From: UBA8337 sp965662725
GTDB taxonomy: Bacteria > Pseudomonadota > Alphaproteobacteria > RS24
Assembly (NCBI GenBank): GCA_965662725.1
Contig: CBFIIT010000025.1
Coordinates: 1 to 24,811 of the forward strand
Direction of reading: 5' to 3'
DNA: 24,811 nucleotides
The notes beneath the pieces were generated by a model. It did no database searches. It had not been told where the DNA came from and saw nothing but the letters and a program-made list of their open reading frames with translations. A program made the position numbers and the translations under genes. This document shows, piece by piece, positions 14,084 to 21,645 of this stretch (position 1 is its first letter; every line of letters starts with the position of its first letter).

Positions 14084-14959
14084 TTAAGCAAAAGACATCA
14101 AATTATAAGCAATCTGTGCAGCAGTGAAATCACTGGCCGGTTGCCCGTCAATCGGCGCCAACTCAACAATATCAATGCCAACACAGCGTCGCCCTTGAAG
14201 TGCGCTTTCCACCAAATCCAACGCTTGATAAAAACCCAAACCGCCCGGCACCGGCGTTCCGGTCGCCGGCATGATAGACGGGTCGAGACCATCCAAATCG
14301 AAAGTTACATAAATATTTTGCGGAAACTCATCCGGCAGCATCACGGTTGAAATATTGCCGCGCACCAAATCACCGCCATCATGGGTAATCACCCCATGCG
14401 CGCGCCGCGCCGCTTCTTCTTCTTCGGCCAAAGCGCGCACCCCGAAAGAGGCCATCGGCAAACCCTCTTGCGCCAATAAATACATGACGCTGGCATGCGA
14501 ATATTTGTGCCCCTGATAAGCATTTCGAAAATCGGCATGCGCATCAATATGCACCAAACCAATCGGCCCGACAGTTTCTGTCAGCGCATCCACAACCCCC
14601 ATCACCGCGCCATAGCTGACGGAATGCTCGCCGCCCAAAGTCACCGGAATATGCCCGCGCCCGGCAATCTCGCCGGTCAAGCACCGCAAATCAGCCATGA
14701 CGGTTTCAATGTCTCGCGCGCAATCAATATGCGGATGAGTATAAATGCCGTCAGCGCAAGGCACTTTGCCATTGGTCAATCGCTCAAGCTGGTGACTGGC
14801 GGCAATAATCGCCTTCGGCCCATTTGCTGCGCCGGTGCCGTAAGAGACAGTCGCCTCCAATCCGCAAGGCACGACTTCAAACCGAGCTGTCTCCACGCGG
14901 TTTTCGGTGGCGGTTAACTCCTCGCCCAAAAACTGGTTATGTTTGGCACTTCCGCTCAC
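14084..14959 (-). CDS. speB: Agmatinase-family ureohydrolase (SpeB-like)
   Basis: The 291-aa product belongs to the arginase/agmatinase family of dimanganese enzymes that release urea. All six metal ligands are visible: His112 in LGGEHS, Asp139, His141 and Asp143 in HIDAHAD, and Asp221 and Asp223 in DLDGLDPS; SHAS (154-157) is the substrate-loop segment. In this operon, agmatine to putrescine plus urea is the fitting reaction, giving the amine acceptor for carboxyspermidine synthesis. Sequence alone does not exclude arginase or guanidinobutyrase activity. The start overlaps the stop of the upstream decarboxylase gene by 4 nt, so it is the third gene of the operon. No arginine decarboxylase is in the window. 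Confidence 0.85.
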   Translation of the reverse strand: MSGSAKHNQFLGEELTATENRVETARFEVVPCGLEATVSYGTGAANGPKAIIAASHQLERLTNGKVPCADGIYTHPHIDCARDIETVMADLRCLTGEIAGRGHIPVTLGGEHSVSYGAVMGVVDALTETVGPIGLVHIDAHADFRNAYQGHKYSHASVMYLLAQEGLPMASFGVRALAEEEEAARRAHGVITHDGGDLVRGNISTVMLPDEFPQNIYVTFDLDGLDPSIMPATGTPVPGGLGFYQALDLVESALQGRRCVGIDIVELAPIDGQPASDFTAAQIAYNLMSFA

Positions 14960-16110
14960 GACAGACGCCCTTCAAAATCATCATAATCGAATTGCTTTAC
15001 CAATCGCAGCGCATCGGTTTCGCTATTCCAAATGGCCAGCGCCGGCAAGCGCGCGCCGTTAAAAGTCGTCGTCTTCACCATAGTGTAATGCGCCTGATCA
15101 AGAAACGCGATGCGCTGTCCGCATTGCGGCACAGTCTCGAATTTATAACTGCCGATAACATCGCCCGACAAGCAACTGGCCCCGCCAAGGCGGACATCAA
15201 TATCACCCGCCTCACCCAGCATGGCCGGACGATAAGGCGCTTCGATAACATCCGGCATATGGCAGGTCGGCGAAATATCGGTAATGCCGACCGGGCCGTT
15301 ATTCTCGGTCACGTCCAGCACTTCACCGACCAAAATCGCCGCATCAAAGCCAATGGCCGTGCCCGGCTCAATATAGGTCTGCACGCCAAGGCTTTGGCGC
15401 AAATCCTTCAGCAATTCAATCAATCCGGCGCGGTCATAATCATTGCGGGTGACCAAATGTCCACCGCCCAAATTAAGCCATTGATAACGCCCCTTATGCG
15501 CTTCCAAAAACGGCCGCACCGCTTCCACCGTGCGCTGCAAAGGCTGCAAACCCTGTTCGCATAAATTATGCATATGCAGACCGGAAATGCCGTCCGGCAA
15601 TTCATCCAATTGTGAGATTGGATGGCCAAGCCGCGAACCGGCCGCGCATGGGTCATAAAGCGCAATCTCGGCCTCAGAATGTTCGGGATTGATACGCAGC
15701 GCGAAATCTGCCCCGGCGGCTTTGGCTTGCGCAGCAAAGCGGTCAATCTGGGCGCTGCTGTTAAAGACAATATGGTCAGACAAGGCGGCAATTTCGTCGA
15801 ATTCGGACGGCTTGAAAGCCGGCGCGTAAGTCGCCAATTCACCGCTAAAGCGTTTGCGCGCCAGCCGCGCTTCCCACAAGCCGGAGGCGCAAGTGCCGGA
15901 TAAATGTTCGCCAATCATCGGTGCCAAAGACCACATGGAGAAGGCTTTCAAGGCCAATAAGATTTTGGTATCGGCGCCCTCAGATACGGCGCGCAAAATT
16001 TCCAAATTTTCACGAAACTGCACTTCGTCAATAACGAAGCAAGGCGATGGCACGCGGCTCAAATCAAACTCGGCAAAGCGGCCGGGACCGGAAGATTGCG
16101 TACGTAACAT
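14956..16110 (-). CDS. nspC: Carboxynorspermidine/carboxyspermidine decarboxylase
   Basis: The 384-aa product is a PLP enzyme of the alanine-racemase-fold decarboxylases. Lys55 in LLALKAFS should bind PLP; HNLCE, LNLGGGH and YIEPGTA form the cofactor phosphate and substrate regions, and GASCLSGD carries the conserved catalytic-loop cysteine. It removes the carboxyl group from carboxy(nor)spermidine to give (nor)spermidine, the last step of the S-adenosylmethionine-decarboxylase-independent route found in many bacteria. Its length is normal for NspC. The start abuts the stop of the dehydrogenase gene (1-nt overlap at 16110) and its stop overlaps the ureohydrolase start. Confidence 0.92.
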   Translation of the reverse strand: MLRTQSSGPGRFAEFDLSRVPSPCFVIDEVQFRENLEILRAVSEGADTKILLALKAFSMWSLAPMIGEHLSGTCASGLWEARLARKRFSGELATYAPAFKPSEFDEIAALSDHIVFNSSAQIDRFAAQAKAAGADFALRINPEHSEAEIALYDPCAAGSRLGHPISQLDELPDGISGLHMHNLCEQGLQPLQRTVEAVRPFLEAHKGRYQWLNLGGGHLVTRNDYDRAGLIELLKDLRQSLGVQTYIEPGTAIGFDAAILVGEVLDVTENNGPVGITDISPTCHMPDVIEAPYRPAMLGEAGDIDVRLGGASCLSGDVIGSYKFETVPQCGQRIAFLDQAHYTMVKTTTFNGARLPALAIWNSETDALRLVKQFDYDDFEGRLS

Positions 16111-17318
16111 CAGTCAAACTCCGGGGCTTTAGGCAGGTCAATATGCTGCCAGGACAAACCATGTTGATTTAACATGTGCATAAACGGGTCGGGGTCGAGC
16201 TGTTCGAGGTTGAAAACGCCCGGCTGCATCCATGTGCCGTCGAGCATTAACGCCGCGCCAATCATTGCCGGCACACCGGTCGTATAGCTGACCGCCTGAC
16301 TGCCCACTTCCGCAAAACACGCTTCATGGTCGCAAATATTATACAAATAAACCGTGCGCGGCTTGCCCTCATGTGTGCCGCTGACAATATTGCCGATACA
16401 GGTTTTGCCAATTGTGGTCTTCCCCAAATCACCCGGATTGGGCAGCACGGCTTTTAAAAATTGCAGTGGAATAATCTCGCGCCCTTCATACATCACCGGC
16501 TCAATGGCGGTCATGCCGACATTTTGCAAGACGTCCAAATGCGTCAGATAAGCGTCGCCGAAAGTCATCCAAAAACGCGCCCGTTGAAGCTTCGGATAAT
16601 GCTTAGACAAGCTCTCCAATTCCTCATGATACATGAGATACATATTGCGCGGGCCGACCTCGGGAAAATCAAAACTTTGTTTATGCGACAGGGCCGGCGT
16701 CTCAACCCATTGGCCGTTCTGCCAATGCCGCGCCGGCGCGGTGACTTCGCGAATATTAATCTCCGGATTGAAATTCGTCGCGAAAGCCTGCCCATGATCG
16801 CCACCATTGCAATCGAGAATATCCAGCGTTTGCATATCCGACACCAGATGCTTTTGAATATAGGCGGTAAAGACGTTTGTAACGCCGGGGTCGAAGCCGG
16901 AACCAAGCAATGCCATCAGCCCTTTTTCGGCAAACCGCTCTTGATAGGCCCATTGCCAATGATATTCGAACTTGGCCTCATCGCGCGGCTCATAATTGGC
17001 GGTGTCGAGATAATGCACACCGGTCGCAAGGCAGGCATCCATAATCGCCAAATCTTGATAGGGCAGTGCCAGATTAACCACTAATTGCGGCTTGATTTTT
17101 TCGATCAGCGCAATCGTATCGGCAACATTATCGGCATCCAATTCGGCAATCGCAATATCACGTCCCGTGCGTTGCTTCACCGATTGCTGAATATCCGCAC
17201 ACGAACGCAAACGGCGGCTGGCCAGCGTGATATCGGAAAAAACCTCCGACAACATGGCCATTTTATGCACCGCTACCGAACCTACGCCACCGGCTCCGAT
17301 TATCAGAACAGTCGCCAA
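16110..17318 (-). CDS. lys1: Carboxynorspermidine/carboxyspermidine synthase (saccharopine dehydrogenase family)
   Basis: The 402-aa product starts with a Rossmann nucleotide site (VLIIGAGGVGS, GAGGVG at residues 8-13) and has family blocks such as NLALPYQDLAIMDAC, YLDTANYEP and GSGFDPGVTN. Next to nspC it is best read as the NADPH-dependent enzyme condensing aspartate semialdehyde with putrescine (or diaminopropane). A TTG start at 17318 is preferred because GGAGGG (17323-17328) lies 4 nt upstream and the Rossmann strand then begins three residues in, as usual for this family. An in-frame ATG at 17396, also with a weak AAAGGG, would add 26 hydrophilic residues and cannot be excluded. It is the first gene of the operon. 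Confidence 0.88.
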   Translation of the reverse strand: MATVLIIGAGGVGSVAVHKMAMLSEVFSDITLASRRLRSCADIQQSVKQRTGRDIAIAELDADNVADTIALIEKIKPQLVVNLALPYQDLAIMDACLATGVHYLDTANYEPRDEAKFEYHWQWAYQERFAEKGLMALLGSGFDPGVTNVFTAYIQKHLVSDMQTLDILDCNGGDHGQAFATNFNPEINIREVTAPARHWQNGQWVETPALSHKQSFDFPEVGPRNMYLMYHEELESLSKHYPKLQRARFWMTFGDAYLTHLDVLQNVGMTAIEPVMYEGREIIPLQFLKAVLPNPGDLGKTTIGKTCIGNIVSGTHEGKPRTVYLYNICDHEACFAEVGSQAVSYTTGVPAMIGAALMLDGTWMQPGVFNLEQLDPDPFMHMLNQHGLSWQHIDLPKAPEFD

Positions 17319-17322
17319 GACA

Positions 17323-17328
17323 CCCTCC
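17323..17328 (-). promoter_or_regulatory. Shine-Dalgarno site supporting a TTG start
   Basis: GGAGGG on the minus strand is 4 nt from the TTG at 17318-17316. It is the strongest ribosome site in this region and decides the start of the carboxyspermidine synthase gene in favour of TTG over the upstream ATG. Confidence 0.55.
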
Positions 17329-17460
17329 GCGCTTAAATTTTTTAGGTGAACTCGCCCGTCTCTTCCGGCTGTTTTTGGCGAGTGGTTCAGCGTCATTAGA
17401 CCCTTTCAAAGAAGCTGTAAAGCGATATATTGCAGCGCAGGAATCAGTCAAAAATGCTGC

Positions 17461-17736
17461 ATGACACGCTCTGACCCACAGTTGCCGCCCTGCTATGTTT
17501 ACATGCTGCAAAGCTGTGATGACGGGCCGGCGAAATCTTATGTTGGCTGGACCACTGATTTGGAAAAACGCCTGACCGCGCACAATAATGGAAGCGGGGC
17601 CAAGGCAACGCGCGGCCGCCAATGGCGACTGGTGCATAGCGAAGTGTATAAAACCCGTAGCGAAGCCATGTCGCGGGAATATGAGTTGAAGAATAATCGT
17701 CCGGAGCGGAGACGCATATTGGGCGAAAAGGGATAA
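17461..17736 (+). CDS. GIY-YIG nuclease-fold protein (YhbQ/UPF0213 type), 91 aa
   Basis: The small protein is a single GIY-YIG domain. The first motif is YVYMLQS (residues 12-18), the second SYVGWTTDLEKRL (26-38) with the conserved Arg37, followed by HNNGSGAKATRGRQWRL, the typical spacer, and the conserved Glu57 in HSEVYKTRSEAMSREYELK. Stand-alone members are poorly characterised; a role in DNA repair or processing is usually assumed. It lies 4 nt before the thioesterase gene and is divergent from the polyamine operon. The ribosome site is weak. Confidence 0.85.
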   Translation: MTRSDPQLPPCYVYMLQSCDDGPAKSYVGWTTDLEKRLTAHNNGSGAKATRGRQWRLVHSEVYKTRSEAMSREYELKNNRPERRRILGEKG

Positions 17737-17740
17737 GACA

Positions 17741-18532
17741 ATGAGTAGCTACACGCAAATGATGGAAGCTTTTCTGGCTTCCGGCCCACAAAATTACACA
17801 GCCAATTTACCGGAGACTTGGAAGCAAGGGCGTACCGCCTTTGGTGGCATCACTTCAGGCTTATTATTGGCTGCCATATTAAACGACCATGATGATTTGC
17901 CGCCTTTACGCACCATGCAGATTAATTTTATCGGCCCTGCCGTGGACGAATTGACGGTGACCAGCAAGGTTTTGCGTAAAGGCAAAAACAATGTGACGTT
18001 TGGCGCTGAGCTGAATAGCGAGGCCGGAGCCGGAACGCATGGCTATTTCACTTTTGGCGTCGAGCGCGAGCTGGATATGGTGATGGATTATCCGTTTAAA
18101 GATATTCCCAAGCGCCCTGAGGAAATTGAGCCTTATGAATTGAGCGATGCCGCGCCCAATTTTCTGGTTAATTTCGACCGCCGCTGGGTATCCGGCCCGA
18201 CTTTTTTCGAACAATCCGACGACCCCGACATGCTGATTTGGACGCGGCTGACCGACCCTGAAAGCTGGGATAAGGGACTGCTGCCATTGGTTGTTTTGGC
18301 TGATACGCCGCCGGCTGCTTTCGGCACGATTAGCGGCGTGCGGGCGCTATCTTCAATGAATTGGAATATTAATTTCCTGACCGATGATTTCAGCACTGAA
18401 AATGGCTGGTGGCTGATGCGCTCTGCCACACGCTTTATCCGTGACGGATATTCATCGCAACTCATTCAAGTATGGAACAGCGAAGGCCGCCGGGTCATGG
18501 ACGCCATGCAGCACATCGCCATCTTCCAATAG
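17741..18532 (+). CDS. Acyl-CoA thioesterase family protein (double hotdog)
   Basis: The 263-aa product fits the TesB-like thioesterase family with two hotdog repeats. GRTAFGGITSGLLLAA (residues 30-45) is the central helix region of the first repeat, LRTMQINFIGPA its following strand, and the second repeat ends with LMRSATRFIRDGYSSQLIQVWNSEGR, the characteristic C-terminal strand-turn pattern. It should hydrolyse acyl-CoA to free acid and CoA in the cytoplasm. It is coupled to the GIY-YIG gene (4-nt gap, AAAAGGG about 9 nt upstream of the ATG). It converges on the acyl-CoA dehydrogenase operon, which also handles acyl-CoAs. Chain-length preference is not predictable. Confidence 0.83.
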   Translation: MSSYTQMMEAFLASGPQNYTANLPETWKQGRTAFGGITSGLLLAAILNDHDDLPPLRTMQINFIGPAVDELTVTSKVLRKGKNNVTFGAELNSEAGAGTHGYFTFGVERELDMVMDYPFKDIPKRPEEIEPYELSDAAPNFLVNFDRRWVSGPTFFEQSDDPDMLIWTRLTDPESWDKGLLPLVVLADTPPAAFGTISGVRALSSMNWNINFLTDDFSTENGWWLMRSATRFIRDGYSSQLIQVWNSEGRRVMDAMQHIAIFQ

Positions 18533-18533
18533 G

Positions 18534-18568
18534 AAAAGAAAAAGTGTTGCGGCTTACAGCCCCAACAC
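18534..18568 (-). terminator. Rho-independent terminator overlapping the acyl-CoA dehydrogenase stop codon
   Basis: On the minus strand gtgttg (18568-18563) pairs with caacac (18549-18544), with an inner ggct/agcc stem, followed by tttttctttt. The stop codon (18554-18556) is in the loop, so the last sense codons form the terminator arm. It ends the long minus-strand operon. Confidence 0.75.
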
Positions 18569-19753
18569 GAATTTCGACATAATGCCTTTTTGCACTTCAG
18601 TGGTGCCACCGAAAATAGTCGAGGCACGATTAAACAGCATTGAATGGGTCAAATGCGGTGCTTTGGCACGGAAATTCGGCTCATTATCGCCGACTTTCGG
18701 GTCGAAATCAGCCGAGAACAGAACGGTTGAATCTGCGGCCAGCATATCATAGGCCAAATCGCCCATATCCTGCTGCAATTCAGTGCCCAATGTTTTCATC
18801 GGCAGCGGCAAAATAAGGCCGTCGCCGGAGCTTTCTTCAGCAAACAAAGCGCGGTTTTCCAGCATTTGCAGGGACTCATAGCGCACTGACAATTCAGCAT
18901 GACGACGCCCAAACGCCGCCGACTGATAGCTTTCACCGGCTGTTTCTGACAGATAATCATGCACGGTTTTCAAATTCGCCAAGCCATTGACGATAATATC
19001 CGTACCGGCAATACCTGCCCGCTCATTCCCCAGCAGGAATTTTGCATAGGTCCAGCCTTCATTTTCATTACCGACCAAATTGCTTACCGGCACGCGCACA
19101 TCGGTGAAGTAAACTTCGTTCAAGTGATGGTCGCCATCAATTGAGTAAATCGGTTTCACTTCAATGCCCGGTGATTTCATATCGATAAGCAGGAAGGAAA
19201 TACCCTGTTGCGGCTTGCCTTCCGTGCTGGTGCGCACGAGGCAGAAAATCCAGTCGGCAATATGCGCCTGTGTGGTCCAAATTTTTTGGCCGTTAACCAC
19301 ATAATCATCGCCATCGCGAACCGCTGCGGTGCGCAAAGAGGCAAGGTCGGAACCTGAACCCGGCTCAGAATAGCCTTGGCACCAGAAACGTGAACCATCG
19401 AGAATATGCGGCAAATGTTCGGCTTTTTGTTCATCCGTACCAAACGTACAAATCACCGGCCCGACCATGGTGACACCGAAAGGTGACTGGCCCGGCGCAC
19501 TGAAACGCGCCGCTTCGGACTGAAAAATAGCTTTCTGCGCGTCATTCCAACCGGTACCGCCATGCTCTTCCGGCCAACCGATAGCGCCCCAGCCATTGCT
19601 GTTCAGTGTCGCCTGCCATTCGGCCATTTCATCGCGCGTCATATTGATGATGCTGCCGCCGCGAAACGGGTGGTCTTCCGGCAAGACTTGCTCAAACCAA
19701 CTGCGAATTTCTTGTTGGAATGCTTGCTCTTCAGCTGAAAGTTTCAAATCCAT
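18554..19753 (-). CDS. Acyl-CoA dehydrogenase family protein
   Basis: The 399-aa FAD enzyme should introduce the alpha-beta double bond in an acyl-CoA. YSEPGSGSDLASL (residues 128-140) is the flavin and substrate signature, VVNGQKIWTT (151-160) the following sheet, and GNERAGIAG (241-249) begins the helical domain. At the C-terminus IFGGTTEVQ stands where short-chain enzymes have YEGTxEIQ; the Glu base of that position is Gly here, so Glu243 (the isovaleryl-CoA-dehydrogenase-like position) may serve instead. The overall sequence is more like large pimeloyl- or FadE-type members than isovaleryl-CoA dehydrogenase. It lies 17 nt after bioB and is the last gene of the operon. The substrate is not assigned. 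Confidence 0.9.
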   Translation of the reverse strand: MDLKLSAEEQAFQQEIRSWFEQVLPEDHPFRGGSIINMTRDEMAEWQATLNSNGWGAIGWPEEHGGTGWNDAQKAIFQSEAARFSAPGQSPFGVTMVGPVICTFGTDEQKAEHLPHILDGSRFWCQGYSEPGSGSDLASLRTAAVRDGDDYVVNGQKIWTTQAHIADWIFCLVRTSTEGKPQQGISFLLIDMKSPGIEVKPIYSIDGDHHLNEVYFTDVRVPVSNLVGNENEGWTYAKFLLGNERAGIAGTDIIVNGLANLKTVHDYLSETAGESYQSAAFGRRHAELSVRYESLQMLENRALFAEESSGDGLILPLPMKTLGTELQQDMGDLAYDMLAADSTVLFSADFDPKVGDNEPNFRAKAPHLTHSMLFNRASTIFGGTTEVQKGIMSKFVLGL

Positions 19754-19770
19754 GTCTATCTCCTACTCGG

Positions 19771-20793
19771 TTAAACAGCAGATGGGCAGCTGTGCGCGGC
19801 CATCGGCTTTAAACCGAGACGCTCGAAAAGTTCATTATCTTTATCAATATGCGGATTGGCTGTTGTCAGCAGCGCTTCACCGACAAAAATTGAATTGGCA
19901 CCGGCCAAAAAGCACAGCGCTTGCGTTTCATCCGACATCCATTCGCGGCCGGCTGAGAGGCGCACTACAGATTTCGGCATCATGATACGCGCCACAGCGA
20001 TACACCGAACAAAGTCAATCGGGTCGACCGCTTCATTATCACCCATCGGTGTGCCACTAATCGGTATCAGCATATTAATCGGCACGGATTGCGGTTGCGG
20101 ATTGAGATTGGCCAGCGTCATCAGCATGGAAGCGCGGTCGCCAACCTCTTCGCCCATGCCCAAAATCCCTCCGGCACAAACATTAATACCGGCCTCTTGC
20201 ACATGGCCAATGGTTTCAATCCGGTCTTCAAATGTGCGCGTGGTGATAATCTCGCCGTAAAATTCTTCCGACGTATCAATATTGTGATTGTAATAATCAA
20301 GTCCGGCTTCTTTTAATTGCGCGGCTTGATCCGGCGTCAGCATGCCCAGCGTCATACAGGTTTCCATACCCATATCGCGGACGCCTTTTATCATCTCGCA
20401 AACCGCATCCATATCGCGGCCTTTCGGGCTGCGCCATGCCGCGCCCATGCAATAGCGCGAAGCACCTGCGTCTTTGGCGCGCTGCGCGCCTTCCAGCACT
20501 GCATCGACGTCCATCAGCTTGGTCGCTTTCAAGCCGGTATCAAATTTCGAACTCTGGCTGCAATAATTGCAATCTTCAGGGCAACCGCCGGTCTTAATCG
20601 ACAGTAAGGTACTTTTTTGCACGGCATTGGCATCAAACCATTGCCGATGCGCGCTTTGCGCTTCAAAAATCAAATCGTTAAACGGCAGGGCAAACAAAGC
20701 CTCGACCTCGGCGCGCGTCCAATTATGGCGTGGTGCGACAGCACCCGTCAGAGGTTCAAATTCACCGGCTTCGGATTGGACAGCTTCAGACAT
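19771..20793 (-). CDS. bioB: Biotin synthase
   Basis: The 340-aa radical-SAM enzyme inserts sulfur into dethiobiotin. The [4Fe-4S] motif CPEDCNYC (C71, C75, C78) is intact. Ligands of the auxiliary [2Fe-2S] cluster are in their usual places: Cys in RYCMGAAWR, Cys in ETCMTLG, Cys in NVCAGGI, and Arg in LSAGRE. YYNHNIDTS is the substrate-binding block. Other biotin genes (bioA, D, F) are absent from the window. The gene sits inside an operon with a biotin-dependent carboxylase, between the TIGR03084 gene and an acyl-CoA dehydrogenase, suggesting that cofactor supply is co-regulated with the carboxylase. Confidence 0.97.
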   Translation of the reverse strand: MSEAVQSEAGEFEPLTGAVAPRHNWTRAEVEALFALPFNDLIFEAQSAHRQWFDANAVQKSTLLSIKTGGCPEDCNYCSQSSKFDTGLKATKLMDVDAVLEGAQRAKDAGASRYCMGAAWRSPKGRDMDAVCEMIKGVRDMGMETCMTLGMLTPDQAAQLKEAGLDYYNHNIDTSEEFYGEIITTRTFEDRIETIGHVQEAGINVCAGGILGMGEEVGDRASMLMTLANLNPQPQSVPINMLIPISGTPMGDNEAVDPIDFVRCIAVARIMMPKSVVRLSAGREWMSDETQALCFLAGANSIFVGEALLTTANPHIDKDNELFERLGLKPMAAHSCPSAV

Positions 20794-20838
20794 AAAATTC
20801 CCTGAGATTTACTATCCTTTCGGTCTACCAAGTTCCGG

Positions 20839-21636
20839 TTATTTTGTGAAGCGGGTTCCCGCTGCGGGCGGGGTTTCCGGCGCACCGGCAAAACATTGCG
20901 CTTTCGACATCCAGTCGGTTGCAACCGCGCCTATAACCCGCAAATCCGTATCGGCAATATTGCGCACTTGCGTCACAACTTGGCAGAAATCCGCCGCTGC
21001 ACCCTCAATACACTCTTCGTCTGACGGCTCGCCAAATTGCCAGATTTCGCCTGACGGTGCGGTTAATTTCACAAACGGCATCGGGCCCGGCGGCGTTTCG
21101 CCGCGGGTTGCATAAGTCCAGCCAAACGTATTGGTTCCCAAAACCGCGATAGAGCGTATCGTATCCGAATTGACGCGTTCGACGCCAAGCTGGTCAAACA
21201 CTTCCTGCCCATGCGCCCAGGTTTCCATCAAGCGGGCCGAGATAGAAGAGCGCGCGCTCATATCAGGACCGGCCCATTTGAGACGCTTCTTAGGGTCAAC
21301 TTCAACAAAACGTGCCGCCATATCGGTATAAAAAGCATGCCAAATATTCAGCAATTCGCGACCTTTTTTGCCGCCATTCCATTCTGCCTCATAGGCGCGC
21401 ATGCCGCCGCTTCCGGCCATCGCCTTTAAAACCCCATCCAGCCAATTAGCGAAGTTTTCTTCATCGACATAGCTTTCATTGGCGGCCCAGTTCCACATAT
21501 GCAAATGCTCGAGCACATTATTCAGCGTCCAGCCTTTAAATTGCGTCGGCGCGTCAAAAGCTGCATCGTCCAAATCGCGCATCAGTGCGTAAAGCGCGTC
21601 ACATTCGGCCTTAAAATCCAAAGCTTCCTGAAGCAT
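20839..21636 (-). CDS. TIGR03084 family metal-binding protein (DinB/mycothiol-isomerase fold)
   Basis: The 265-aa product fits the TIGR03084 family, a branch of the DinB-like four-helix metal-binding fold that also contains mycothiol-dependent maleylpyruvate isomerase. Visible features are the N-terminal helix, GWTLNNVLEHLHMWNW (residues 35-50) with His44 and His46, and ARLMETWAHGQEV with a third histidine, giving the usual His-based metal site. NTFGWTYATRG and DFCQVVTQVRN are typical later blocks, followed by WMSKAQCFAG. The reaction is not established. It lies 9 nt after the carboxylase alpha gene and 45 nt before bioB, so it is part of the acyl-CoA operon and may act on its pathway. Confidence 0.85.
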   Translation of the reverse strand: MLQEALDFKAECDALYALMRDLDDAAFDAPTQFKGWTLNNVLEHLHMWNWAANESYVDEENFANWLDGVLKAMAGSGGMRAYEAEWNGGKKGRELLNIWHAFYTDMAARFVEVDPKKRLKWAGPDMSARSSISARLMETWAHGQEVFDQLGVERVNSDTIRSIAVLGTNTFGWTYATRGETPPGPMPFVKLTAPSGEIWQFGEPSDEECIEGAAADFCQVVTQVRNIADTDLRVIGAVATDWMSKAQCFAGAPETPPAAGTRFTK

Positions 21637-21645
21637 ATCGCTCTC

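Noticed and set aside
14824..15564. Plus-strand open frame of 246 codons opposite nspC
   Set aside because: It is basic, low-information antisense sequence that spans the speB/nspC junction; both minus-strand genes have intact family motifs.
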